Made by a program: the position numbers and the translations under genes. A DNA stretch of 64,000 bases from Pseudomonas sp. SID14000 (GTDB taxonomy: Bacteria; Pseudomonadota; Gammaproteobacteria; Pseudomonadales; Pseudomonadaceae). The notes beneath the pieces are model-generated. The model did not search any database and had not been told where the DNA came from. It saw only the letters and a list, made by a program, of their open reading frames with translations. Where the stretch lies: NCBI RefSeq assembly GCF_002165135.1, contig NZ_NFZQ01000002.1:124001-188000 (forward strand), given 5' to 3'. The stretch's first letter is position 1, and the number at the start of each line of letters is the position of its first letter. Shown here piece after piece: positions 40,833 to 49,534 of this stretch.

Positions 40833-41192
40833 GGAAATAAACCTCGTCGCATCGATCTTGGGGTAATTGTGCTGATGCTCGGAGCAGATCAGGGAGCTGG
40901 CGGCTGTCCTGTTCGCAGGAGTGCGGCGGCGAACGCGAAGGCTCGAAGGGGAAGGGTGTGCAGGCCAGGCGAAAGGAGCTCCGGCAGGTCGGCTCGTGGT
41001 TGCCTTGCTGCGGTGCTGCGCGATTGCCAGTACTGCGGTGATGCGCTTCCGTCCCTCGGGACAACTTCTTCGTTGCAGTCGCAATCCCGTCGAACCGCCT
41101 TGTGGGCCGTATAGACACGAGGCGCCTCCAGGGGTGGGAGGAGTGCGTCTCGAAGGCCCTTGCCAGGGCCCCTGATTAGCGGGAGCGAGGCC
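40833..41192 (-). other. Long leader of aceA
   Basis: About 360 bases between the proposed promoter and the aceA start with no supported gene on either strand. Contains GGCGCCTC and other short GC-rich palindromes, but no riboswitch class that I recognise. Confidence 0.4.
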
Positions 41193-41222
41193 ATCATGCC
41201 CTTGGGAAAAAGACCCTGTCAA
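41193..41222 (-). promoter_or_regulatory. Candidate sigma70 promoter of aceA
   Basis: Perfect TTGACA (41222-41217) and CATGAT (41198-41193) separated by 18 bases on the minus strand. The only good candidate in the 490-base upstream gap. Confidence 0.5.
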
Positions 41223-41321
41223 ATGTTTTGTAGTGGTTTTTTTCGCTTACTACATCTTTGGTCTAATACGACTTGGCAGTCAGTTTCAAGGCCTTTGGTC
41301 GAGGCCTTGAATTGCCTGGGA

Positions 41322-42056
41322 TCAGTCGAGAAGGTCGACTTTGACACGTAAAGTCATGTTTTCACCGCGCTGGGTGCTGTAGCTGAGGCTTGACGCGCTG
41401 CGATCAGCCTGACTCTGCTGATTGTACCCCGCCAGGTTGATCCACTCGCCGAGCTTTCCGGTGACTGTTGTGTCGGTGCTCTGTACTTTCACTACATCCG
41501 CGCGTTCCTGGCTGATGCGGTCATTATTGCTGCTTATTTGCAGACGAACCGTTTCGCCGCTCAGGCTAGGGGTGACGTAGAAACCCTGGGTCACGTTGCG
41601 GTATTCGGTATTGCTCTGAATGCGCCCGTAGCCGTCGGTGCTGGTGCTGGTGATCGGTATGCTCTGGCCTACCTGGATCAGCGCCGGTTGACCTTCGCTG
41701 GCCTGAATCTGCTGCATGCCGCCGTCACGGTTGCTGGTCCCGTAATGGATGACGCGCGCGTTGCCGCGGTTGTCCTGGAAGTTGCTGTCATTGTTGTCGA
41801 CACTGATCAGCAGGCGCTTGGGGGCGGTGTCCAGCTGTTGCAGCAGGGCGCGCAGGTCGTCGATGCGTTCGGCGCTGGCGTTGACGATCAGCTTGTTCTC
41901 GAAGGCGCTGACCGTGCCGTCCTTGCCAATGAAGGCCTGGGCGGCGGGTAGCAGTTCGGCGCTGCTGCGGTGTTGTAGCGGTACGACCTCGGTGGCGGCC
42001 TGGGCGGTGAGGCTGGCGGCCAGCAGCAGGGAGGCGAAAAGGGGGCGTAGCGGCAT
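41322..42056 (-). CDS. Short secretin N-domain protein, periplasmic
   Basis: 244 residues with signal peptide MPLRPLFASLLLAASLTAQA. Residues about 24-80 (VVPLQHRSSAELLPAAQAFI then NASAERIDDLRALLQQLD) form a secretin N-type domain as in type II/III secretion channels, but the membrane barrel is absent. ATG 42056 is chosen since GGAG lies nine bases before it, whereas it is too close to ATG 42062. No secretion genes are nearby, so its role is unknown. Confidence 0.75.
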   Translation of the reverse strand: MPLRPLFASLLLAASLTAQAATEVVPLQHRSSAELLPAAQAFIGKDGTVSAFENKLIVNASAERIDDLRALLQQLDTAPKRLLISVDNNDSNFQDNRGNARVIHYGTSNRDGGMQQIQASEGQPALIQVGQSIPITSTSTDGYGRIQSNTEYRNVTQGFYVTPSLSGETVRLQISSNNDRISQERADVVKVQSTDTTVTGKLGEWINLAGYNQQSQADRSASSLSYSTQRGENMTLRVKVDLLD

Positions 42057-42221
42057 GTCCATGATCTCCGCAGGTGGAATGTTCATGATGGCAAATTTGC
42101 CCGGCTTGTGCTGGCTTCACGTTACAGAACCTCTTTGAGCGGTGGCTGCTATCAGACAAATTCCGTAACATCGCGCCCCTTGTTTTCCATCCGTCCATCC
42201 GGACTGCGCCACAGGATGCCC

Positions 42222-43664
42222 ATGAAACCCGCCCGACTCCGTGCCGACCTGCTCGCCGGCCTGACCACCTCGTTCGCCCTGGTGCCCGAGTGCATCGCCT
42301 TTGCCTTGGTGGCTCACCTCAACCCGCTGATGGGCCTGTACGGCGCCTTCATCATCTGCACCCTGACGGCGCTATTCGGTGGCCGGCCGGGGATGATTTC
42401 CGGCGCTGCCGGCTCGATGGCGGTGGTGATCGTCGCCCTGGTGGTGCAGCACGGTGTGCAGTACCTGCTGGCCACGGTGCTGCTGGGGGGCGGGGTGATG
42501 ATCCTGTTCGGCCTGTTGCGCCTGGGCAAATTGGTGCGGTTGGTGCCGTACCCGGTGATGCTCGGCTTCGTCAACGGCCTGGCCATCGTCATCGCCCTGG
42601 CCCAGCTGGAGCATTTCAAGGAGGGTGAGCACTGGCTGAGCGGTGCGCCGCTGTACCTGATGATCGGCCTGGTGGCGTTGACCATGCTGGTGGTCTATGT
42701 GTTGCCGAAGCTGACCCGGGCGGTGCCGCCGGCGCTGGTGGCGATCCTCGGCGTTGGTGTGCTGGTCTACCTGCTTGACCTGCCCACCCGTACCTTGGGC
42801 GACATGGCACGCATCGCCGGTGGCCTGCCACAGTTGGCCTTGCCGGACGTGCCGTGGAACCTTGAGACCCTGAAGATCATCGCACCCTACGCGGTACTGA
42901 TGGCCATGGTCGGCCTGCTGGAAACCCTGCTTACGCTCAACCTGACCGATGAGATCACCGAGAGCCGTGGCTACCCGGACCGCGAGTGCGTGGCACTAGG
43001 GGCGGCGAACATGGTTTCGGGCCTGTGCGGTGGCATGGGCGGGTGCGCGATGATCGGCCAGACGATGATCAACCTCAGCTCCCATGGCCGTGGCCGGCTG
43101 TCGGGCGTGGTGGCCGGGGTGATGGTGCTGCTGTTCGTGCTGTTCCTGGCGCCGCTGATCGAGCGCATTCCGCTGGCGGCGCTGGTCGGGGTGATGTTCG
43201 TGGTGGCGCAGCAGACGTTTGCCTGGGCGTCGTTGCGGGTGCTGCACAAGGTGCCGGCCAGCGATGTGCTGGCGATCATCGCGGTAACCGTGGTCACGGT
43301 GTTCACCGACCTGGCCGTGGCGGTGCTGTTCGGCATCGTCATCGCGGCGGTGAACTTTGCCTGGCAGCATGCGCGGGAGCTGTACGCCGACAGCCGTGAA
43401 GATGGAGAGGGAGGCAAGCATTACCAGGTGCATGGCACGCTGTTCTTTGCCTCGACCACGCAGTTCCTGAATCAGTTCGATCCGGCTAATGACCCGGCCA
43501 ATGTGACTCTGGATTGCCAGCATTTGAGCTTTGTCGATTACTCGGCGATTGCTGCGCTGAAGACCTTGCGCGAGCGGTATTCCAGGGCGGGCAAGCAATT
43601 GCGGGTGGTGCATCTGTCGGAGCGCTGCAAGAAGCTGCTGAAGCGGGCTGGCGAGCAGCACTGA
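42222..43664 (+). CDS. SulP family anion transporter with STAS domain
   Basis: 480-residue inner-membrane transporter. Front: DLLAGLTTSFALVPECIAFA, the SulP first-helix signature; middle: ESRGYPDRECVALGAANMVS and GGMGGCAMIGQTMINLSSHG. C-terminal STAS domain from about residue 400 with NVTLDCQHLSFVDYSAIAAL. Substrate (sulfate, bicarbonate or dicarboxylate) cannot be decided. ATG 42222 has AGG six bases upstream; ATG 42216 touches it. Confidence 0.9.
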   Translation: MKPARLRADLLAGLTTSFALVPECIAFALVAHLNPLMGLYGAFIICTLTALFGGRPGMISGAAGSMAVVIVALVVQHGVQYLLATVLLGGGVMILFGLLRLGKLVRLVPYPVMLGFVNGLAIVIALAQLEHFKEGEHWLSGAPLYLMIGLVALTMLVVYVLPKLTRAVPPALVAILGVGVLVYLLDLPTRTLGDMARIAGGLPQLALPDVPWNLETLKIIAPYAVLMAMVGLLETLLTLNLTDEITESRGYPDRECVALGAANMVSGLCGGMGGCAMIGQTMINLSSHGRGRLSGVVAGVMVLLFVLFLAPLIERIPLAALVGVMFVVAQQTFAWASLRVLHKVPASDVLAIIAVTVVTVFTDLAVAVLFGIVIAAVNFAWQHARELYADSREDGEGGKHYQVHGTLFFASTTQFLNQFDPANDPANVTLDCQHLSFVDYSAIAALKTLRERYSRAGKQLRVVHLSERCKKLLKRAGEQH

Positions 43665-43680
43665 TGGTTGGTTGTTGTCT

Positions 43681-43786
43681 GTGCCGGCCTCTTCGCGGCT
43701 AAAGCCGCTCCCACAGGTACTGCACAGTATTCACTGGCTGTGATGTCCTTGTGGGAGCGGCTTTAGCCGCGAAGAGGCCGGTGCAG
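43681..43786. repeat. Inverted REP pair between convergent genes
   Basis: Arms about 43683-43715 and 43751-43783, variant with CTTCGCGGCTAAAGCCGCTC. Lies between the ends of the SulP gene and the EF-G gene and may end both transcripts. Confidence 0.85.
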
Positions 43787-43795
43787 GCGAAAGGT

Positions 43796-45907
43796 TTATT
43801 CGCCGCGGTTCTTCTTGACGATGGCATCGGCAATGCTCGCCGGCGCCTCGGCATAGCGGGTGAACTCCATCGAGAAGCTGGCCCGGCCCTGGGTCATCGA
43901 GCGCATCGAGGTGGCGTAGCCGAACATCTCGCCCAGCGGCACCTCGGCACGGATCACCTTGCCGGCCGGCGTTTCGTCACCATCCTGGATCATCCCGCGG
44001 CGCCGGCTCAGGTCGCCGAGGATGTCACCCTGGTATTCCTCCGGCGTCACCACTTCCACTTTCATCACCGGCTCCAGCAACACTGCTCCACCTTTCTGCG
44101 ACAACTGCTTGGTGGCCATCGAGGCGGCGATCTTGTAGGCCATTTCGTTGGAGTCGACATCGTGGTATGAGCCGTCGTACACCGCCGCCTTCAGGTTGAT
44201 CAGCGGGTAACCGGCGAGCACGCCGTTCTTCATCTGCTCCTCGATGCCCTTCTGGATAGCCGGGATGTACTCGCGCGGTACCACGCCGCCGACGATTTCG
44301 TTGATGAATTCCAGGCCTTCCTTGCCCTCGTCGCCGGGGGCGAAGCGGATCCAGCAGTGGCCGTACTGGCCTCGGCCGCCGGACTGGCGGACGAAACGGC
44401 CTTCGATCTCGCAGGTGTTGCGGATTTTCTCGCGGTAGGCCACCTGTGGCTTGCCGATGTTGGCCTCGACGTTGAACTCGCGGCGCATGCGGTCGACGAT
44501 GATGTCCAGGTGCAACTCGCCCATGCCCGAGATAATGGTCTGGCCGGTCTCTTCGTCGGTGCGCACGCGGAATGACGGGTCTTCCTGGGCCAGTTTGCCC
44601 AGGGCGATGCCCATTTTTTCCTGGTCGGCCTTGGTCTTCGGCTCTACTGCCACGGAAATGACCGGGTCGGGGAAGTCCATGCGTTCGAGGATGATCGGCT
44701 TGTCCATGTCGCACAGGGTATCGCCGGTGGTCACGTCCTTCATGCCGATCAGCGCGGCGATGTCGCCGGCGCACACGTCCTTGATTTCGGCGCGCTGGTT
44801 GGCGTGCATCTGCACCATGCGGCCGATGCGTTCCTTCTTGCCCTTGACCGAGTTGAGTACCGCGTTGCCGGAGCTGAGCACGCCGGAATAGACCCGGGCG
44901 AAGGTAAGGGTGCCGACGAAGGGATCGGTGGCGATCTTGAACGCCAGGGCCGAGAACGGCTCGCTGTCGTCGGCGTGGCGCTCCAGGTGCTTTTCTTCGT
45001 CATCCGGGTCGGTGCCCTTGATGGCCGGGATTTCCGAAGGCGCGGGCAGGTAGTCGATGACCGCGTCGAGCATCAGCGGCACGCCCTTGTTCTTGAACGA
45101 CGAGCCGAGGATAGTCGGCACGATCTCGTTGTTCAGGGTGCGTTTGCGCAGGCCGGCCTTGATCTCTTCGATGCTTAACGCTTCGCCTTCGAGAAACTTG
45201 CTGAGCAGTTCGTCATCGGCCTCGGCTGCTGCCTCGACCATGTGCGCACGCCATTCGTCGGCCAGCGCCTGCAGCTCGGCGGGGATGTCTTCTTCGCGGT
45301 AGCTGGTGCCCTGGTCCGCGTCGTTCCAGTAGATGGCCTTCATCTTCACCAGGTCGATCTGGCCGACGAAGTTTTCTTCGCTGCCGATGGCCAGCTGGAT
45401 AGGTACCGGGTGGTGGCCCAGGCGTTGGTCGATCTGCCTGACCACGCGCAGGAAATCGGCGCCCTGGCGGTCCATCTTGTTGATGTAGGCCAGGCGTGGC
45501 ACATGGTACTTGTTGGCCTGGCGCCAAACGGTCTCGGACTGTGGTTCGACCCCGTCCGCGCCGCTGAACACCACCACCGCGCCATCGAGCACGCGCAGCG
45601 AACGCTCCACCTCGATGGTGAAGTCGACGTGGCCTGGGGTGTCGATGATGTTGAAGCGGTACTTGTGGGCGAACTGCTTTGTCGAGCCCTGCCAGAAGGC
45701 GGTGGTCGCCGCCGAGGTGATGGTGATGCCGCGCTCCTGCTCCTGGGCCATCCAGTCCATGGTCGCGGCACCATCGTGCACTTCGCCCATCTTGTGGTTG
45801 ACCCCGGTGTAGAACAGGATCCGCTCGGTGGTCGTGGTCTTGCCGGCATCCACGTGGGCGACGATGCCGATATTGCGGTACAGCTCGATGGGCGTTGTGC
45901 GGGCCAT
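43796..45907 (-). CDS. fusB: Elongation factor G, second copy
   Basis: 703-residue translational GTPase. G1 is [16 protein letters not shown]3 [17 protein letters not shown]4 [10 protein letters not shown]; domains II to V follow in full. It stands alone rather than in the str operon with tufA and rpsL/rpsG, which fits the second EF-G (fusB) of Pseudomonas. Paralogues can specialise in translocation or in ribosome recycling; which applies here is not visible. Confidence 0.92.
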   Translation of the reverse strand: MARTTPIELYRNIGIVAHVDAGKTTTTERILFYTGVNHKMGEVHDGAATMDWMAQEQERGITITSAATTAFWQGSTKQFAHKYRFNIIDTPGHVDFTIEVERSLRVLDGAVVVFSGADGVEPQSETVWRQANKYHVPRLAYINKMDRQGADFLRVVRQIDQRLGHHPVPIQLAIGSEENFVGQIDLVKMKAIYWNDADQGTSYREEDIPAELQALADEWRAHMVEAAAEADDELLSKFLEGEALSIEEIKAGLRKRTLNNEIVPTILGSSFKNKGVPLMLDAVIDYLPAPSEIPAIKGTDPDDEEKHLERHADDSEPFSALAFKIATDPFVGTLTFARVYSGVLSSGNAVLNSVKGKKERIGRMVQMHANQRAEIKDVCAGDIAALIGMKDVTTGDTLCDMDKPIILERMDFPDPVISVAVEPKTKADQEKMGIALGKLAQEDPSFRVRTDEETGQTIISGMGELHLDIIVDRMRREFNVEANIGKPQVAYREKIRNTCEIEGRFVRQSGGRGQYGHCWIRFAPGDEGKEGLEFINEIVGGVVPREYIPAIQKGIEEQMKNGVLAGYPLINLKAAVYDGSYHDVDSNEMAYKIAASMATKQLSQKGGAVLLEPVMKVEVVTPEEYQGDILGDLSRRRGMIQDGDETPAGKVIRAEVPLGEMFGYATSMRSMTQGRASFSMEFTRYAEAPASIADAIVKKNRGE

Positions 45908-45980
45908 GGCGGACTACCTGTGGATGAGCGGATTCTCCCACGGTAGCAGACCGGGAGAATCCTGCCCTGCCGCCTGACCG

Positions 45981-46406
45981 TCAGTCGGCCTGGGCTTGCA
46001 GCATCCACTGGCCGTCCACTTCGCGGGCCAGGCCGCTGGCGGGCAGCAGGGCCAGCAGGCGCGTGTGCAGGGCGGCTTCGGTGAAGGTCTTGAGGGTGGC
46101 CAGGTCCAGTGCACCTACCAGGTTGAGATCGGCCTTGGTGTACGACAGCCAGGCTTTTTTCAGGGCCTGGGCGACGTCGCTGCCGGAGGTGCTGGCGAAG
46201 CGGCGGTGCCATTGGCGGCCGTCGAAGGTGAAGGTGTGGGCGTGGCTGTAGGTGCTTTGGTCGCCACCTTCGGTGCAGCGGTGGCAACGGCACGGGCCTT
46301 CGCCGAAGGCATTGCGCAGGTAGCTGTTGAAGTCCACCACGGGCTTGAGGGACAGGCGTTTGTCGACTTCGAACAGGTCGGCGATCAGGGGTTCTTCGGC
46401 GCTCAC
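45981..46406 (-). CDS. Conserved protein of unknown function with CxCxxC motif
   Basis: 141 residues from GTG 46406 (MSAEEPLIADLFEVDKRLSL), preceded by GAGGA; an ATG at 46445 has no such site. The most distinctive part is GEGPCRCHRCTEGGDQSTYS followed by HAHTFTFDGRQWHRRF, a possible metal site of three cysteines and several histidines. No family recognised. It is upstream of and in line with fusB, 73 bases apart. Confidence 0.65.
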   Translation of the reverse strand: MSAEEPLIADLFEVDKRLSLKPVVDFNSYLRNAFGEGPCRCHRCTEGGDQSTYSHAHTFTFDGRQWHRRFASTSGSDVAQALKKAWLSYTKADLNLVGALDLATLKTFTEAALHTRLLALLPASGLAREVDGQWMLQAQAD

Positions 46407-46485
46407 TCGGTATCCTCGTGTGGTGTGGCTTGCATCGGCGGGCACCCTAACAGATCGGACCCTTCAGATCACCTTTTGCAGGCCC

Positions 46486-46517
46486 GGCCTCTTCGCGGGT
46501 TTACCCGCGAAGAGGCC
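46486..46517. repeat. Compact REP-derived palindrome
   Basis: GGCCTCTTCGCGGGT and its exact complement ACCCGCGAAGAGGCC, 15 bases each, with only two bases between. It is the left halves of two REPs joined head to head, lying between two divergent genes. Confidence 0.85.
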
Positions 46518-46590
46518 AGTAGAGACAATGGAGATCACCTGCCGTACTCTACGCGCCCATACGCCTACACACCCACTGAGGTAACCCCGC

Positions 46591-46893
46591 TTGAGCACCA
46601 AGTACCCGTACATCGCCACCATCACCATCAGCGCCGAAGACCGCGGCGGCGACACCGAAGCCTCGGAAAACCCAAACATGCGCGTTGGCCTGGAAGCGGT
46701 GACCGAAACCCTGAAGAAGGTGCATTTCGTCGGTACGCTCGCGGCCCCTGAAAAGAACGCCACGCACATCTGCGTGACCCTGGAAAACGGCCTGACTTAC
46801 TATGGCCCGATCGTCAACGGCCACGCCGAACTCGAAGGCGGCTGGATTGCCTTCGAGTCCGACATGCTCACTCCCGCAGAACTGGGCTTGTAA
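46591..46893 (+). CDS. Small conserved protein of unknown function, TTG start
   Basis: 100 residues starting MSTKYPYIATITISAEDRGG and ending DMLTPAELGL. TTG 46591 is the start: GAGG 46578-46581 lies nine bases upstream and no ATG or GTG fits. Cytoplasmic, beta-rich, unrecognised. It ends three bases before the end of the convergent aminotransferase gene. Confidence 0.6.
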   Translation: MSTKYPYIATITISAEDRGGDTEASENPNMRVGLEAVTETLKKVHFVGTLAAPEKNATHICVTLENGLTYYGPIVNGHAELEGGWIAFESDMLTPAELGL

Positions 46894-46896
46894 GTA

Positions 46897-48147
46897 TCAG
46901 TTCAGCTCGGCCAGGCACTGCTCAAGGATATCCAGACCTTCTTCGAGCACCGCGGCCTCGATGGTCAGCGGTGCCAGCAGGCGGATGATGTGCCGTGCCT
47001 TGCCGCTAGGCATCAGCAACAGGCCCTTGGCTCGCGCCGCTTCCATCACCTTGGCCAGCTGCGCCGGTGCCGGGCTGCCGTCGGCATTGACGAACTCGAT
47101 CCCGCGCATGGCGCCGACGCCGGTCAGGCGGCCGATGAACGGGCTCAGCCCAGAAGCCTTCCAGCGCTCGTAGCGGCGCACGATTGCCTGCTCCTGGCGC
47201 TCACCCCAGGTAGCGACGTTCTCGTCGGTCATCTGCGCCAGGCTGGCCAGGGCCGCCGCGCAGGCGATCGGGTTGCCTGAATAGGTGCCACCCAGGCCGC
47301 CTTTGGGCAGCGCTGCCATCAGTTCCTTGCGCCCGACCACCGCACCCAGTGGCATGCCGCCGGCAATACTCTTGGCCAACAGCAGCAGGTCGGGCTCAAG
47401 CCCTAAGCGCGGGAAGGCGAAGCGCTGGCCGGTGCGACCGAAACCCGACTGGATCTCGTCGATGATGATCAGGATCCCGCGCTCGTCGCAGAAGCGGCGC
47501 AGGGCCTGGGCGAAGGCTGGGTCAAGGGCGAGGAAGCCGCCTTCGCCCTGCACCGGCTCGAAGATGAACGCCGCCACGTCCTCCACGGCCAGCTCGACGC
47601 TGAACAGGCGGTCCATGGCCTTGAGGGCCTGTTCGCAGGTTACCCCGGTGTCGGCGCTGGGGTAGGGCAGGTGGTACACCGGCCCCGGCAGTTCACCGAC
47701 CCGTTGCTTGTACGGGGCGACCTTGCCGTTGAGGTTCAGCGTGGCCAGAGTGCGACCGTGGAAGCCGCCGTCGAAGGCGATGATGGCGCGTTTGCCGGTG
47801 GCACCGCGGGCTACTTTCAGGGCGTTTTCCGCAGCTTCCGCGCCGCTGTTGGTGAGCATGCCGGCCAAGGGGTAGCTGACCGGCACGAATTGGCTCAGTT
47901 GCTCCATCAGTGCCAGGTATGGCCCGTGGGGGGCTGCGTTGAAGGCGTAGTGGGTCAGGCGAGTGGCCTGGGCCTGGATCGCCTCGACCACGGCCGGGTT
48001 GCAGTGGCCCAGGTTGAGTACGCCGATACCGCCGACGAAGTCGATGTAACGCTTGCCATCGGTGTCCCAGACTTCGGCATTACGGCCATGGGAAAGTGTG
48101 ATCGGGTGAACGATGGCAATGGATTGGCTGATACTTTCCTGGTTCAT
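46897..48147 (-). CDS. amaC: Class III aminotransferase (2-aminoadipate/4-aminobutyrate type)
   Basis: 416-residue PLP enzyme. Motifs: TNSGAEAAENALKVAR, FDGGFHGRTLATLNLNG, EPVQGEGGF, IIDEIQSGFGRTG and the PLP lysine in LLLAKSIAGGMPLGAVV. It resembles GabT-type enzymes and, by context and recollection of P. putida, the 2-aminoadipate aminotransferase of D-lysine breakdown; the symbol is therefore tentative. ATG 48147 (MNQESISQSIAI) is preferred to ATG 48153. A LysR gene lies upstream on the same strand, with an amino acid permease beyond. Confidence 0.85.
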   Translation of the reverse strand: MNQESISQSIAIVHPITLSHGRNAEVWDTDGKRYIDFVGGIGVLNLGHCNPAVVEAIQAQATRLTHYAFNAAPHGPYLALMEQLSQFVPVSYPLAGMLTNSGAEAAENALKVARGATGKRAIIAFDGGFHGRTLATLNLNGKVAPYKQRVGELPGPVYHLPYPSADTGVTCEQALKAMDRLFSVELAVEDVAAFIFEPVQGEGGFLALDPAFAQALRRFCDERGILIIIDEIQSGFGRTGQRFAFPRLGLEPDLLLLAKSIAGGMPLGAVVGRKELMAALPKGGLGGTYSGNPIACAAALASLAQMTDENVATWGERQEQAIVRRYERWKASGLSPFIGRLTGVGAMRGIEFVNADGSPAPAQLAKVMEAARAKGLLLMPSGKARHIIRLLAPLTIEAAVLEEGLDILEQCLAELN

Positions 48148-48273
48148 GGGCACGCGGACCTTTGTTCGAATTTCTTATTATCCAAGCGTGTTGGCGGGTT
48201 ATTCCGCAAACGAATTATTCGATTGCGGTCATTCCCTGGATTCGTGATCTTGGCTGATTATGTATTGCTAGCA

Positions 48274-48374
48274 CTGGCCTCTTCGCGGGTGAACCCGCTC
48301 CCACAGGTACGGCGCCACACTTGAAAGCTGTGCGATCTCTGTGGGAGCGGGTTTACCCGCGAAGAGGCCGGTAC
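48274..48374. repeat. Inverted REP pair
   Basis: Arms about 48276-48307 and 48339-48371 between the LysR gene end and the aminotransferase start; may insulate the two transcription units. Confidence 0.85.
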
Positions 48375-48382
48375 AGGTCAAA

Positions 48383-49279
48383 TCAATCCCCCTCGGCCAC
48401 CCGCTCCCGAATCCACTGCACGAAGGCCCTGACCTTGGGCACTTCGGCCGCATGCTCGGCGTGGGCGATGAAGTGCCGGCCATTGCTCGCCACCGGGTGG
48501 TCCCAGGCCACCACCAGCTTGCCCTCGCTCAGTTCTTCGGCCACCAGGTAGCGCGGAATCAGGGCGATTCCGCAGCCGGCAATGGCCGCGCGGATGCACA
48601 GGTAGAACGTGTCGAAGCGTGGCCCGTGGTAGCTGTTCTGGCTATGTAAACCCAGCCCCAGGAACCATTCGTGCCAGGCCTCCGGGCGCGACACGCACTG
48701 CAGCAGGCGGTGTTCGGTCAGCGCCTGGGCGCTGTCGAAACGGTGGTCGGCCAGCAGTTGCGGGCTGCATACCGGCACCACTTCCTCGCTGAACAGCTCT
48801 ATGCAGGTTGCCCCAGGCCAGGTGCCCTGGCCGAAGAAAAATGCAATGTCGGCCTTGGCCTGCACCAGGTCGAACGGCTCCAGCTCGTTGCGGATATCCA
48901 GGTGAATGCGCGGGTAGCGGTCGCCAAAACCCTTCAGCCGGGGTACCAGCCAGCGCGCGCCGAAGGTGGGCTGGGTGGCGATACGCAGCACTTCGGTCTC
49001 GTCGCCGTAGCTGAGGATGTAGCGGCTGGAAATATCGATCTGGGTGAGGATCTTGTTCACTTCGGTGAGGTACAGCGCGCCGGCCGGGGTCAGGTGCAGG
49101 CGCCGGCGAATGCGCTGGAACAGTGAGTGCGACAGCATGTCCTCGAGCTGCGCCACCTGCTTGCTGACGGCGCTCTGGGTCAGGTGCAGTTCCTGGGCCG
49201 CGCGGGTGAAGCTGAGGTGGCGGGCGGCCGCTTCGAAGCACTGAAGGGCGGTGGTCGAAGGCATCAGGCGTTTGGACAT
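48383..49279 (-). CDS. LysR family transcriptional regulator
   Basis: 298 residues from ATG 49279 (MSKRLMPSTTALQCFEAAAR). The winged HTH is LSFTRAAQELHLTQSAVSKQ; the effector domain includes LRIATQPTFGARWLVPRLKG. This N-terminal style (P-TTALQCFEAAARH) is that of GcvA-like LysR members. Its own divergent neighbour is the amino acid permease (256-base gap), a probable target along with the aminotransferase. Confidence 0.92.
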   Translation of the reverse strand: MSKRLMPSTTALQCFEAAARHLSFTRAAQELHLTQSAVSKQVAQLEDMLSHSLFQRIRRRLHLTPAGALYLTEVNKILTQIDISSRYILSYGDETEVLRIATQPTFGARWLVPRLKGFGDRYPRIHLDIRNELEPFDLVQAKADIAFFFGQGTWPGATCIELFSEEVVPVCSPQLLADHRFDSAQALTEHRLLQCVSRPEAWHEWFLGLGLHSQNSYHGPRFDTFYLCIRAAIAGCGIALIPRYLVAEELSEGKLVVAWDHPVASNGRHFIAHAEHAAEVPKVRAFVQWIRERVAEGD

Positions 49280-49534
49280 GACGGGCAAATACCGAGCGAA
49301 AAAGGAAGGAGTTCATTCCATAAAGGAATCATGTGTTTCGAAAAGGTCGTTTGTTGACCCCGGCCTATAGATTAATACTGACCTGGATCAACGATTACAA
49401 CCGGTCGTACGAAGAGGAGGTCAGTACCTGTTCCGGCATTTGCGAAAACAACAACAACGAACATCAGAAATTTATAAGAATTCTGCTCCAGTCTTCCGCC
49501 GCTCCGCCGCGGCCGACCCATTCGAGGGTTCTTC

